Shown: piece after piece, positions 24,130 through 38,500 of the stretch
How the letters are laid out: the number at the start of each line of letters is the position of its first letter
Position numbering within the stretch: the first letter of the stretch is position 1
Assembly: GCA_005406025.1 (NCBI GenBank)
Contig: BGZK01000876.1
Span: forward strand, 186,001 to 250,000
DNA: 64,000 nt
Reading direction: 5' to 3'
From: Eumeta japonica
Taxonomy: Eukaryota > Arthropoda > Insecta > Lepidoptera > Psychidae
Program-made: the position numbers and the translations under genes
Notes under the pieces: generated by a model
Seen by the model: only the letters and a program-made list of their open reading frames with translations
The model's database searches: none
Told to the model about the DNA's origin: nothing

Positions 24130-26431
24130 CTCTTTTCCTTCCGGTGATGTTTTGAAAGGAAATATAATAGCTTAATATTATTTCCAATTAATAATAGAAT
24201 GTACCTAGAAATTACTTAAGTTGATGACGTATACAGCTAGGGTTGCCAACCGCTAAAATAGAGTACTTGTGCTGTATTTCATGTACATATATTCTATAAT
24301 CTATAATACACGTAGTGTACACTGAAACACTACCTTAATATTAATTAACTCTCTTGGCACAAATTTCATTAGAAATTTATCTTATGCCCTCGGGCGTATA
24401 ATTAATGATTTAAAACATGAAAGATATTTTTTTTTGTGAGTGATGCATCAAATAAAACAAACAACAAATTATTCTCTATAGTACTCGAATATTGTTCAAT
24501 GGAAAAGGGAATACAATACAAATATTGTTGGAATGCCGTTTTAAAATTAAAATAAATAATACACTTTTTTTTTTATGTAAATCAGTATTCTTTATTTAAT
24601 TTCTCTGAAAACACAAATATTTTATTTGTCCCAAAGAAAATTGGCAACCCTGTGTGAACTGTCTTGCCTTTATTTGCAATACTTATATTACTTTTCCCAC
24701 GAAATCGGGGAAAAATGTATATGTAATAAGATTGAAGTTACGGGCTAGTTTAAAATGTAGGCAGTAAATTTGCAATTATATCTATGAAGAATAATAATTG
24801 TTCTTATTTTATTTATTATTTATTAATAAATTCATGTAATTAAAAATTCTTAGAATCTATAAGATACACGAGAGATAGGACAAAATACGTTACACAAACA
24901 AATACGTATATACTTGTATGTATGAAATCAACATCTGTCTCTATCATTCATGTGCCGAGTCATTTCTCGAGAACTGTCATTACTTAATAAACCAGGCAAG
25001 TGCGAGTCGGACTGGCGGGAAGAGGGTCCCGTGATATAAATCATCACATTACTGAATACACATCAAGCTAGAATATGGACCCAATTCCTCCGTTTGCTTG
25101 GACTATCATAGAAGCTAGTAATCGGTAACCACTAAACCAATTGATCTGATTGGTCTTGAGATTAAGTAACACTTTTTATTAAATATATTCTTATATATCC
25201 TTTTCAAATACGTTTTTCATTTTCCGTACAAATATTTAGGATTTTCATTTAGGTTTTTTTCGTAAGCCGTGACCAAGACCTTATATTCTGCACCTTTTTC
25301 CAAAATTGTAGGCTTAGCATTCGAGTCAGGGGGTCACACATTCGAATTTCAGTCAGGACTGGCTCTAATACTAGGACAACGAGCAAGACCACGGGGGGTC
25401 TTATGACCCCCATGGATCCGCTAATAGTACGAGGGTGTGTGCGTACGTCTGTAAGTAAAGCCTTGCATACGTTTCGAGCAAATAGACAGAAGTCGAGTTT
25501 GCGGCGTGCAAAACATTGATATCAATGAGCCAAGTAGACTTCAAGAAATATCAAAGTATTTTTTTGACAAAAAAGAAAGTATTTTTTTTTTAATTAACCG
25601 ATGCTTTCGGAAACACTAGATATCGGATCGGCTCTTTATTGAAATTTGTTAAAAAAAAAAAACCTTGTCATTTCAAGCCGTTTGAAACTCATAAGATGCT
25701 ATATACATATAGGCTTTAATCACACGTTTGCCTTTTTCTATGCGTTGTAAAAGAATATTTAGTGTTTCTTATTGACCGGTTATAGGAAGAAAAGTTTTCC
25801 AACTTAACCTGCAATTAATCGTTCTTAAATTACATCTCTGCATTAATTTTACTAAAGTTGCTAACTGATCGATCGATACCATTTGTGGGTTTATTTCGAC
25901 AAATTCAAATTAAAAATATTTTTAGTAATATTTTGTGAATTTACACTTTAATGTAATTTGAAATTTAATGATAGTAAGAAGTCTAGCTGTATACTTTTAT
26001 ACTGAGTATTTATTTAATAATTATCTTAAATTAATACAAGAGTAAATATTGTATGTTGACATGCACTCAGTTGAACATGCGCACACAGAGCACCTCAATG
26101 CATTCGTGACTTTGCATAATCGGCCAATATTCAAACACAGTTTATTTTGTTTCTAATAATGCGTTCATGTGGATTGCTATTTCTATTAGATATTTCTAAT
26201 TTTTACTTTCATATAACGAGTTTTCGTGTATAACTTTAAATGCCAGAATTAAGATTCCAATGTCCTTAAACTTACGTGTAAGAGATAGACGAAGTCTGAG
26301 CTTGTAAATTGTACGAAATCGACCCGCTTCTACCATGTGAAAACACGAAAAACTAAATTAGATTTGCGTTATAATCTAACGTGTAAAATTAAAAATTTAA
26401 GTATTAAATTCTCAATACAGTACCATCCACA
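24130..26431. other. AT-rich DNA between the CpG segment and VMAT exon 1
   Basis: Mostly AT-rich with no recognisable exon except a possible leader end at 26421-26431, just before the ATG. It holds the head of an AAGTGCGAGTCGG-type repeat at 24990-25030 and a repeat at 25300-25460 that is shared with intron 7. Nothing else stands out. Confidence 0.55.
25300..25460 (+). mobile_element. Repeat shared with intron 7, copy 1
   Basis: CGAGTCAGGGGGTCACACAT, TCGAATTTCAGTCAGGACTG and ACCCCCATGGATCCG correspond in order to blocks at 50165-50350. TGTAGGCTTAGCATTCGAG is weakly tRNA-like. Confidence 0.55.
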
Positions 26432-26564
26432 ATGGGCGCGGCTTCAGACGGGTGGAGCGCGTGGTTGCGCGGGCGCATCGCCGCCTGTCGCGAGTCCCGC
26501 AAGCTGGTGCTGGTCATCGTCGCCATCGCGCTCCTCCTCGACAACATGCTGTTGACCACCGTCG
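26432..26564 (+). CDS. Vmat: VMAT coding exon 1: N-terminus and TM1
   Basis: The exon encodes residues 1-44 and the first base of codon 45. A short cytosolic N-terminus ([11 protein letters not shown]) is followed by the basic stretch RESRK and then TM1, [21 protein letters not shown]37 aligns with the TM1 aspartate (D33 in mammalian VMAT2) needed for amine binding. The donor is CG|GTGAGT. The context of this ATG (CCACAATGG) is a good insect start, and no in-frame upstream ATG extends the protein. CTCAATACAG ends at 26420, 11 bases before the ATG, and could be an acceptor for a noncoding leader exon, although its polypyrimidine tract is weak. Confidence 0.93.
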
Positions 26565-29500
26565 GTGAGTAATTTAAGCCTCCGGTCGCGGTCCGGATCC
26601 CCTACGCCTCGGTAACAAAAGAGGCAGTATTTACACGGATTTACACTCATTTATTGAAGCAGACAAACGATAATAGAAAAACAAAAAAATGGTGATGATG
26701 CACTTTTCCGAAATACATAGATCATTATTGATTGTGTTTGCGAATTAATTTTGTATTTTCAGCTTGTGAATTAATTACCTATTCACAACCTCGAAGCTGT
26801 TCGTAGACGCTCCCTCTGACAGTTCTGGCCAAACATGGCGAGTTTGAGTAATTTGAGACAATCTAAATAAATAAAGTATTTTATACTTGTAAAGGCAGAA
26901 ATAGAAGGAACTAGCAGTTTCCTAATTCCCTAAAAAATTAAAAATAAAATTTAGAAAATCCAAAATTGCACGCCTCACCGCGGACATTAACTTTTAAAAT
27001 AAAAAATTTCAATAGAGTTTTTGATAATGAAATTTCAACAAAGATTTATCAAATTCTGAGACATTTATAATGGCGCATGCGCTGATCTCAACTTTTCACA
27101 AATGGCTTAAGGCTAATCTTCATTTGTATATAAATATAGATATACAAACACCACCTCAACGCTCCGCTTGTGAGGCGCGCAATACACAGTCGTTTTTTAG
27201 TTTTTTGTAAATTATAATTAACGACAGTACTTAAAACGCTAACATTGACTAGGAATCAGCACAGGGTATAACTTTCTATAATAAAAAAAAAGTATTCCGG
27301 TAAGATACATTTTTCGACCAATTTCTCTGCCACATACACGGATCCATAAACACAGACTGACGGACGTCCAACAATGATTGATTTTAATGTTATTATTTAC
27401 TATATTAAACCAAATAATTATTTATAAAATATACCATATGTGCTAGACAAATTATTTAACTTGATATTAGCGCACTCATATTACCCTGTAAGTGTTATAT
27501 TAGTAAAAAAAAGTCATTTAAGTTAACCCAAAGACTGGGTTTTTTGACTTGTCGAGAGTAGAGCTCCACCTCAACGCTCCGCTTGTGAGGCATGCAATAT
27601 CTGTTAAATTCTCACAGCGGCACGACTGCGCGATCGGTATAAGAATATAGACTTGCAATGTTTGTTGATTGCTATGTAATGTTATTAAAATATCTGTGAA
27701 ACGTTTTTATATTACATCACGGGACCCCTAACGGCGGAAATTCGAAACTTGCCGGCACCGGTTCGGATCCCGGCTCACGGATCTGGAGCCCCTATCGCTC
27801 GCATACATAACGTCGACTCGTTCAATGCTAATACGGAGGCTACCTCACCTCCGTTCATGAATGTTTCATGCGCGGGCGCACTTATCCGATTGGCGGCGCG
27901 GCCGCCGGCCGAGAAAACGGAGACTGACGCGCGCCTACCCCACCCCTCGACCCTCTCTGCCGAGCATTGTCTATGCCCTCGCGTTGGATAAATGGTGGGA
28001 AATTGTAAATGAAAACCGTATAGGTTGCCGGAAGAATGAGGTGTTTTTTTTTTCTATACAGTCGAAAGGGTGAGTAGCGGTAATATTTCGTGTGCTTTCG
28101 ACGGGAGGATAAGGAAAAAAGGTATTGTATTCGCGCTCGTGTAAAATGTATGGGACGTATACGAGACCGAGGGACCTTAGCCCGTCCAAGCCAGCCCAGT
28201 GCGGGCTGGGCGCTGCCGATGTACGCAGTCGCCGTAGCCAATGCATCGTCCAGGATCTACGGCTTAACTTGCCCTTCCGGTCACGGAACTGGTGGTTAGA
28301 TTCGACTCGAAACTGCATACTAAGCGGTCCGTTCGCTCGCAGCTAATGTCGAACCCGGTAATTTCTGATTCGAACACAACGCTTTCACCGCTAAGTCACT
28401 TCTCGAAATAAAAACACTTAAGAAGTACTTATGACGTGCGGTTAAACTGTTGAACCGTGAAGGCCTGAGCATTTTTTTTTCAACAACAAAGAAAATAGGT
28501 TTTCATGGTTCCGCGCACCTCCAGAAGATCCCTTGTAGGCACACTTGGGTCGTCTATTCGTCTATTAAGAACCTTTTCTCAGGAATGCGTGGAGGTATCA
28601 AGTTGAAATTGGTATCAAACACTCAGATCTACAATCCCATGAAATTGTAAAAAAAAACCTAGCTTCTAAATCAACACAATCATAAAATAGAGCCTTTTTG
28701 CTGCATATTTAGGCTTTCGCGAATTAATCCAAAACTTTATAGGGTTCGGTCAGGCAAGATGCAAAGTCTCACGGCATCAGTAAAATATACACATAACTAA
28801 AAATAAATAATTTTAATATTATTTATTAGTAGTTATGTCGATTAAAAAATGTTTTATTTTTTTGACACACAATTTAATATTTGACTGTTCGATTATTGGT
28901 CATGATCTAAACCGATGTATGGATGAACATTTTTTAACTTTTCGCTGTGATAATTTAAGATTTCCAAAAAATTCGGACAATCAAAATAAAAACTGCCAAA
29001 CTTTCTGTAGAAACAAAAACAACGTATGTTTCGGAACTCCTGGGGTCGATGTCTGGGAAACAGGCAAAAATCCTCGACACTCTTGATGGATTAAATGTCT
29101 ACATTTTTAAATTAACTTTGTACGCAACCCTTAAGGTGCGGACACGTACTCGCACTTGTTACAAGTTTTTGCATTTTATTTTTGCCACCCGAAAGAATAA
29201 AATAAACAACGTGACGAATAAAATGTTCTTTACGTTAAATTTAGGTTTTCGATGTGAAGCATTTATACGCGCGTCAGTGTGGGGACTGGCTAATGCGTGG
29301 TGAACGCTAATATAATATATATTTATAAATGTTTATTTAGTTTTGTAATATTATAAATCAATTAATTACATTCTTAAACAAATGTTTGTTTTATTACTTG
29401 AATATTTCATTTTTTTTTGTATTACTATTATATGTTGAATTTGTTGTCTCCAAAATAAAAATTGACATTAATTCGTTATTTATCTAATTTTATTTATAAT

Positions 29501-32500
29501 TTGACATGTGCTTTAAGGTATTTTAAAAGAATCTATTACTATTGTTTTATTCACTGTGACTTGGCCCCATTATGATTTATTATTAGTGAATTAAAAAAAA
29601 ACTTATAAATGACTTATAGTAATTAATTTATATTACTAATTAATTGACAGAATTCCTAAAAGAATTCGAATTAGCGGTATACTATTAAATTGAAATATAT
29701 TTTCTATTTATAAATATAAATATTCTCTAAATATTTTTATATTTAAAATAATAAGAAAAACGTATTGATTTTATTAACAAACTTAATTCAATTTTTTATA
29801 TTTTACTACATAATAACTTTATACGTATTTATTAATTATAAATTCTAATATACGCTCAAATGTTTCAGATCTTCCGGGCGTCCCGTGACGGCCAAAAGAT
29901 TTTAAGTTTTATTACTGTTAAGTTAAAACAAAATATAGTATTAGATTTAAATTTCGCGCTCTTAAGTAAATATCATTAGTCACTTTGACGTGACGTTTTT
30001 CTAATCTGTATGAATATGATATATATTCTGTGACACATGAGCGTGCCTTTGTTACTTAAAATAAAACCTGATTATTATTGAAATAATAGTTTATTTCCAC
30101 TTAATTCAATATATAGTATTTTCTAAGAAAAGCAATGGTCCCCATAAACTCAGCAGTAGATATAAAACTGTCTGCATGCCAGTAGACTACATAAAAACTT
30201 GAGCTCGGAACCGAGCACGCCTTACGATTCATTTGTTGTAGATAATATGTTGACTTGTTTACATTTGAAGAACGTTTTAGACGACTATTTGAGGTTTACG
30301 TACACCGGAGTTCGAGCAGCAGTGAGACAGTTTTATTTATGCGATCAGTGCGTTTATAAGCCAAGTTCGATCACTTACAAGTGTTCGAGTGGTTCCGTAT
30401 CGACTTATTGCGAATCTATGTTTCTGAATATACGCCTTCTGCTTTTCTGCGAGTTTTCTTTCCACCAGATCTGAACATCGAACCTACGATAGCATTATTA
30501 CCTGACTATAAATTTAACAGAAGCATTATTAAACAAACAATTAGTATTAAAGGGTATTGTACAATTTCCGAATATTGATAAGACAAACATACATGGCCAT
30601 AGATGGCTCGACTTCCAACTAAGTTGTTTTATTAGACAATTATTTGGTTTTTTTTTTTTTGGCTGAAATTGGAAAAGAAATATCTTTCCTTTTCTTGCTC
30701 GTTCTTCTATAGGCGACATTGCCCCAAAGCGAATGGTAAATATAGTCATTTGCAATAAAAATATTTTACACAAAAATATATTTTTTTATTATATTTACAT
30801 AAAAATATTTGAATTTATTATAATAAATTACACGGGCAGGTGTAACACCATTTTTCGGATTCGGTAAAAATGAAACGAAACCGCGAACGGCACTAACGTG
30901 GTCCGTGGGAACAATTAAGCAAGTCGGATTTTCAAAATTCTAATTTATGCCCACAAATCGACTTCTGCGATTTATCATTATTCGTTATCCCTCTTTAGGG
31001 TTAGGTAAAAACGAGGATATGATGCAAACGACGGTCTCGAGGACCACGTGAGTGACGAGGCGCTGACACGCGCTTGAATGAAGTACGGCTTGGATTCTGG
31101 TGTTGATATTTCACTTAAAACGTAGTTAATCCCCTTTTTAGGGTCTCTTAAAAATTGTAAAACGTCGTGTAATAGCGCAATATAAAACTGATACAGACAG
31201 ATAAAATACAAGTTACATAGCAAAAGCGAATGTCTTTCTCTGTTCATCCCGGCTAATCTCAGAAATGGCTCAACGGATTGTGATAAAATTTTGTGTACGA
31301 GTAGACAATGTTATGGTGTTTGAGATAAGATTATTTTTATTATTATTACTATTCAAAGGACGACCGAGATCGATATCGGTATAGAGGACGAGACCGGGTT
31401 CAATTTTTGATGCGGCACAAATTTTTGACGCGGCTTGCGTCGCATATCTTCCTTTTTGTAATGAAAAAGTAGTGTATCGTATTTCTATGTTAGATTCACT
31501 CGTTTTGGTGGACAGAAAAATAATAGAAAAATGGCGGGACACCGTCTATATTTTTTGTTATTCTTTTTTTTTTGAAGCTTCATCTATTTAATGGTATGAA
31601 AACTAGTCAGATACAAATAACACAACCAAAGAGCACAAATATGACTTTATAATACTACAAATAAAACTTTTTGACCAACTTAATATGTATATTCACAATC
31701 ATTGTGTGGAAGTTAGATGAAATATAAAGTTTGATTACTAATTATTAAAAAAAAGTTAAATAAAAATAAGAGAAAAGAGAAAAAAATAAAAACTTTCTTC
31801 AAAAACTTACTAAAATCATAAGTCATTAACATAATCACAAATCATGATAAATCACATTGTGATTTATGATGATGTATGAGTGACTCTCCTGGGCTTGCGG
31901 GTGTTCATGGACGGCGGTGACCTTCTGCTTTCCAACGGGCCGTATGCATTTAATAAACCCTCCAAAAAATTAGGTTTTTGAGCCGAGGACGTAAATAAAT
32001 AATATACACTATTATCAGAAATTAAATAATAGAAAGAAAAAAGTTTTGCAAACTGTATCGTGTGACATATCAGAGCAAGACTTATTGTCTAAGTTTCAAA
32101 TATATATTTATTTGTTCCATTTAAGAAAATAGAAGAATATTGATCTTATCCCGCTTTTCCACCGAAACTACAGAACCTGAAATTATGAAAAAAAAATGCA
32201 GAAAATTGTTGTTTGTTTGTAGATCACAGTCCTATAAGAAGTCTATGATCTTGAAATGCCAAATGATAAATCTCTAAATGTTGCATTTGAAAACTTACAT
32301 TGGCGGTTGTTCCAGTCACTACAAACTAATTAGGGTCATACTTCAAAAAAAACATGGAACATAGCGTATTCATCTTACGGAACCCTCTTCACGCGATTTG
32401 AACTTGCACTTGTCAGATTTTTTAAAACTCAGTTCAATAACCCATAACGCCATTGAAAGCCAACGGGCGACGGCTAGTACTGTATAAACATGTTCTGACT

Positions 32501-35500
32501 CTCCAATTTCTGTATATGAATTGTTGAAGTATTTAAGCCCTTATTCTATCCGAATGTGTTCGTAAATGTCGAAATACTGATTTTAATAAATAACGTTCGA
32601 AGTGCATGGAATATTAAGTAAGTTGTTAATTAATGGCCCTAACTTTGTGCGCATTTGGATAAAAGCTCTATAAACATAATCAGTAATGTACCTTTAGTAC
32701 ATTTTGTCGTAGCCCTGTCATAATTGTTACGGCCTGGTTGCGTTTAATCTTAGCAATACAACAATGTTTGTAGATCGGCTGCATTTAATCATAGCATTGT
32801 ACAAATTGCCATAGTTTGTCTGTATTTAATCATAGCTTTACATAAATTTTTGTAGCTTAGCTGCATTTAATGTTAGCCTTGCACGAATTGTTGTAACTCG
32901 GTTGCGTATAATCATAACCTTGTACAAATTATCATAACTTAGATGTATTTAATAGTAGCCTTGCATGAATTGTTGTAGCTCGGCTGCGTTTAGTAGTAGC
33001 CTTGTATGAATTGTTGTAGCTCGGCTGCATTTAGTAGTAGCCTTGTATGAATTGTTGTAGCTCGGCTGCATTTAGTAGTAGCCTTGCACGAATTGTCGTA
33101 GCTCGGTTGCGTATAATCATAACCTTGTACAAATTATCATAACTTAGATGTATTTAATAGTAGCCTTGTATGAATTGTTGTAGCTCGGCTGCATTTAGTA
33201 GTAGCCTTGTACGAATTGTCGTAGATCGGTTCGTATAATCATAGCATTGCACCAATAGTCATAACTCAGCATTTAATCATCGCGATGTGCTCACTAAAGA
33301 GTCGGACAATTCATGATTATTTATTAAATATTTGTTTATATAGTTAAAAAGTTAGGCATGTCGCCAAATTATTATACAACAAAACAGTACCAGAGCAGAG
33401 CATGTGTTAAATTTTAATATAGGATCCAATCAAGGCATCACGACTATCATGAACTAATAAACACAAAAATTGCATAATCAGAGTTACCTAATTACACCAC
33501 GCTACTCTAGCATCATCACGAATCACTTTCATATGGTAGAGACAGGCTGTTGCTAACTTGGCTGCAGCATGGATGGAAAAAATAATTAGCTCGGCTTGTG
33601 ATATACCTTACTCCCACATTATACAGGTGTGAAGTAGCACCTTCCGGTTGCTTTTTGTTCAGTGATGAAAATTCGGCCCACGCCCCCTCCATCAGCCCTC
33701 TCCCCCTTGTTTAAATATGCTATCCCCCCCTAAATCACGACACCACATTAACTACCACAGCTTGGCTGCCTTTAATTATAGATTAATACCAATTGTCGTG
33801 GTTTGACATTATTTCGTTATAACTTTGAATTAATTGCCACAGCTCGTCAAGATTTAAACTAAATAAAATGCTTATTTCCCAAAAATGCATTGAATTAAAA
33901 ATTGACAAATTTATTTTTATAGTAATAATACCTCATTGTAGTACAGTAATTTATTTTACAGACCAGTAACTTCAATTTGCACTTAACCCTTTTTCTTTCT
34001 TTATTAAATCGAACCGTTTTTTGGGGTCAAAAAACAAACGACGAAATTCATAAAATTAAGTTGTCCCTTTATCATTACAAACACTGCGGTCGCAGTACAC
34101 TGAACCTTCAGAACCAAGACCCGCCCTTTTCAAAAATGCTTCACAGATCTCGCTGTAAGTCACAAGTGTATGCGCCGCCTCAAAATGAGACGTCAGATAT
34201 AAATCTGACGTCTCTGTATAAACGTGACGTCATTAACTCTCTGTATAAACATATAAATACGACGTCATTAACTCTCTGTAAATTCATACATGCATTACAA
34301 TGCTGTATAAACAGAAACATTGATGGAACATCTCAGTACAAACGTTCTTTTCGGTCCTTCGGGCCTTCGCCTAACTTTGATGACCTGTCAGGTTTTTACA
34401 GGCCCGACTTGATGACCTGTCAGATTTCTACAGGCCCGGTGCGGGACCGGGGTGATGGGGCGGAGGGACTTTACATCATCATCGATTCGACGACGACATC
34501 CGCAGGCCGGCGGCTTAACGTGCCTCCCGAGGCACACGGCCTGCGCTGTAATCCGACTCCTCTCCGCGCACCCGCCGAGCCGCAGAGCCTCCCGGGTCGT
34601 CGTAATACACGGCGAATTAATTAAATGTTCGACTTTAATCCTTCCGAATGTAGCCGATTAAACGGCGTCTTTTCTCTCTGGCTTTTGACATTGTCAAAGC
34701 CCACGACCGGGCAATTTCCTCGGTCGGGCGACCTCTCCGCCCCTTCCCCGCCCGCAGTCTCATTTCGCCGCGCCCCCCTTCGCCCTTGCGGCACCGACTC
34801 GGCGACCGGCGGGCGGGGGGGCATGGAGGGCGGGAGATCAAAGTGAAATTCACTTAACCACCTCATCAAAGACGACGGCCAGTGCGGCGCCCGAACGATG
34901 CTTGTCGATGAAAAATGTGGCAATGTCGATTTGTACGCGCCCAGATTGGCCGTGTTTATCGCGCTTCCGGGTGAACCGATCATTTTATGTATGCGATGAT
35001 TTTAGTTGGGAAACCAGTTGAGAAAATCCTCAAACTATGTATATTATAGTGTTGTGATGATCTTATTCAATGATTTGAATACACGTACAACATGTCTCTA
35101 AATTAACCGTGCTATTTTCTAATTGCGCAAATAGACATGATACATTTTAGAATTACTCATTTTTGCTAAATGTTTCAGATTATTCGGATATGGCAAAACT
35201 GTCCGAATGAGATTCTTTTGCATAAAAAATGAATGACTTTTTAAAAATTAAAGGAGAGTACTGAAAAATTTAAAATTGCTTCACTAATAAAAGGACTCCC
35301 AGATATATTTGAATATAATGAAATAAATCGATTAAAACACAACCCTTTTGTGTTTATGGCAATAATCTACATGCAAGCACATACGACCACAATATAGAAA
35401 TAAAGAATTAACCGAGCACCATAAATAAATTTAAATACGTATGTGCAAATAAAAAAAAGGAATAAGAATTTTTTACGCCTGCATAAAGAATTTAAACAAA

Positions 35501-38500
35501 TCTACAGTTACATTTTTTGCATAAACGTGTGTGATCAAAATACGACGTAATTGAAGAAGGTTTTTTGAAATAAAAGTTTCACAAAGGAAAAGATCGTTTT
35601 AAAATATTTTTTTCGTTGTTATGGATAAACTTAGTATTAAAAGTTATGTCTCGATCATTGATTTTAATTTAGCATTAAGACAAATATAATGTATTGATAA
35701 GAGAATACTATTGAGAAATTATATATATATATATATGTCATATTAATATGCTAAGGTTAAGATGTTTGCATCCCTTTTTAGAAAAAACCTCACAATTACT
35801 CCACATAAATTTTATATCATTTCAGAGATAATTACTTGTTCTACCGGCACCAATAACTAAAGAAATATTATTGCTCTTGTTTTTGTAAATTAATTAATTA
35901 TTAAAATTATATATATGCTGGCATCTGACAATTTTAATTTTGAAACAACGTCAACATATTTACGCCATTTCATTATTTACGCCAACTAGTGTTGACCACT
36001 TATGTGAATTCTTGATTCGGGAAGCCATGCAAGTAAACGTCGATATATCGATAAATAATATCGACGCTTTCGTAAAGCACGCACCACCATCCTAACGTAG
36101 TTAATGTTGCAGCGCAACTATAAATCCGTGTTTCATCGAAGTTTCCATAACGAAGTGAGTCTCGCGACTTAGTTTAAGTAAGGAAATGACTAACGGGCTA
36201 TTATTTAAACAGACGTCTTTATTCATCAAAACAAAGTTGTTACTAAACTTATTTAATTATTGCATATTTTATTTGTACAGTCAGAGAATATAGGTTTTTT
36301 TAAGATACTTGAAAGATAACAAAAAAACGTACTTTTATAATAAGATTGGTGTTTGTATTTTTGCATAAATACAGAAGCAGTATTTATCAATAAGTACTAC
36401 TGTTAGTGGCGGGAGGTCGAAGGGTCGAGTAACGGGTTCGTACTTTCATCGTGGGCCGATCGGCCAGTCTAGTGGGAGATCGCGGCAGGGTGTGCTTGAA
36501 TACGAAGATAGGCGTCACCACCTACATGTGGTGTCACCACACGCACGTAGGTGTGGTGACACCACATGTAGGCGGTGACGTGACTCGACCACGCTATCGA
36601 ATAATACGGATGCGATAGTCGCTACACGTCCATCCTCGGCGGAAGGATTTGCATCTGGATCCGGTCATCCGGCCGGTGTAAATGCATCTTCGCGTTTGTT
36701 ACGAAATAGTGCTGAGTGCAGGGTCACAATAAAAATATTAGGCTAAATGACCTTCGAATAGAACGAAAATGAATTCAATAATAAAAGTAATAAAAAGAAA
36801 TATGAATTGTCAAGAAACAAACAAAAATATTCCTTGACTGGGTATACATAATCACAAATTGTTTCTAATTTTTTAATAATTTAAAAAAATAACGTTTTTA
36901 GTAATTATAAACCGATATATGTACTCCCGTTCACATTCGACGAAAGTCACAAGTCGGGAAATAGCCGATTTCACAAAATATATTGTTTCAAAAACTTTAT
37001 TATTTCCTAAAAATGAAACAAAAAAAAATACTAACAAAAATAACGAGTCACCCTTCGATATAAAATCGGAATACAAAAAAAAAATCCTAAAAAAAATTAT
37101 CAAACTTTTTCAAAATTTTTTCAAAACACGTTTACACCGTAAAATAACCCTCGTCCATACCCGTCTTTTTACAATTCAATCATTCACCCAGATCTAGAGC
37201 CGGCGTCACCGGAGCGAATTCGCGTTTTCGCTGAAAATAGCACCCCCTCTGAAGCGATCGCGAAGACTTTATTAACGTTAAGGACGCAGGGCCGGACAAA
37301 CACAACGGCAAAAAGGGTATGAACAACGCCCGCCATGATTTTATTAAAAAAGGTCCGTTTCTGATGCCTATTCGAAATTTCGTCACATATTTCATTTTTT
37401 GTTGCATCGTCTTTTAACTTTCAGCAGATGGAAATCTGCGAGGAGATCAAGATTAATCCCCAGACGTTTACGGTTTCAGAAGAAAGTTTTGTCTTTTATT
37501 ATCGTTTACGCCCTCGCCGCGGTCGTTGTACGTCGCGACGCTTGCGCAGAACGTGGCCGATGTAGGAGCCGTCTCAGGTCACGCATGGATCCTTGGGCAA
37601 GCCGGGTAGGGCCCTCGGACACGGAGCGAGGGTCCTTGGGTATCGCAGATTTTGGGAACTCTCTGGAAAGCCAAATGATACGCTGATGAGAGTAGAATGT
37701 CAATTTCCTTGTGAGTAGAACGACGCGGATGGTTTCTAGCGGCTCCGTACGCGGCAGCTGTTGTGATAGTACGAAAGAAACGATTTGTGAGATTTTTCGT
37801 GACCTGAAAGCAAAACAGAATTTCAAAATCCTATTATAATTATATGGATTCTGGACTTTCGACAACCCGAATCCAAATATACAGCCATTTTTGATGAGAT
37901 ACTTAAAAAATATCTCGACTTATGATTGCGGTTCTGTAAATATGTTCAAATGTCCAACGAAACGGTATTAAATAAAAAAAATTGGTTGTCTGTAAAGTCG
38001 GTTTACGAGCGATAATTTTACGTGATAACGTCATAAGAAAACACTGAATTGATATGAATTATTATCACTTGCCGCAATTGTTGTTATAATAAACAATGTA
38101 AACCACATTAACTTGTCACTTCACTTTATAAACAGTTCACGTGTAGGTCGTGTGCGGCCGCTGTCTCTCTTCTACTCGGACGCATCGGCCGATGGAGTGG
38201 AAGAGAGGTCGCTCGTTCAGCGCTCTCGCTCGCGCGCTAGGCTCAGGCGGAACGCGACAATGAGTCATGCTTTTTTGTGCCTGCAGCCGGCCTTCATCGA
38301 TTTATAAGACGTTATCACGTCAGTATTCCATATGCTACTCCGTGGTATAAACTATTACCATAATAAATTTCATCAAATTCTGTCCGGTATTTTTGGCGCA
38401 GTTTGCGAACGAATGAACAAACAGTCAGACAGGCAATAGTTCTGAAAACCATTGAAACGTATGCATTCTGTCCACGTTTCCAATACTTCGCAGAGTAGAT

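Noticed and set aside
27720..28350. Several overlapping 70-119 codon frames on both strands
   Set aside because: They lie in a CpG-rich stretch and a CTAGCCCAGTGCGGG-type repeat. Overlap on both strands and lack of any motif indicate chance.
33977..34624. The longest open frame in the window (215 codons, plus strand)
   Set aside because: Its translation has no recognisable domain. It crosses the CRE-like repeats and a GC-rich block and shows tandem sequence. Not supported as a gene.
34621..34983. Minus-strand 120-codon frame in GC-rich intronic DNA
   Set aside because: GC-rich DNA has few stops in all frames, and the peptide is low-complexity Arg/Pro/Ser.
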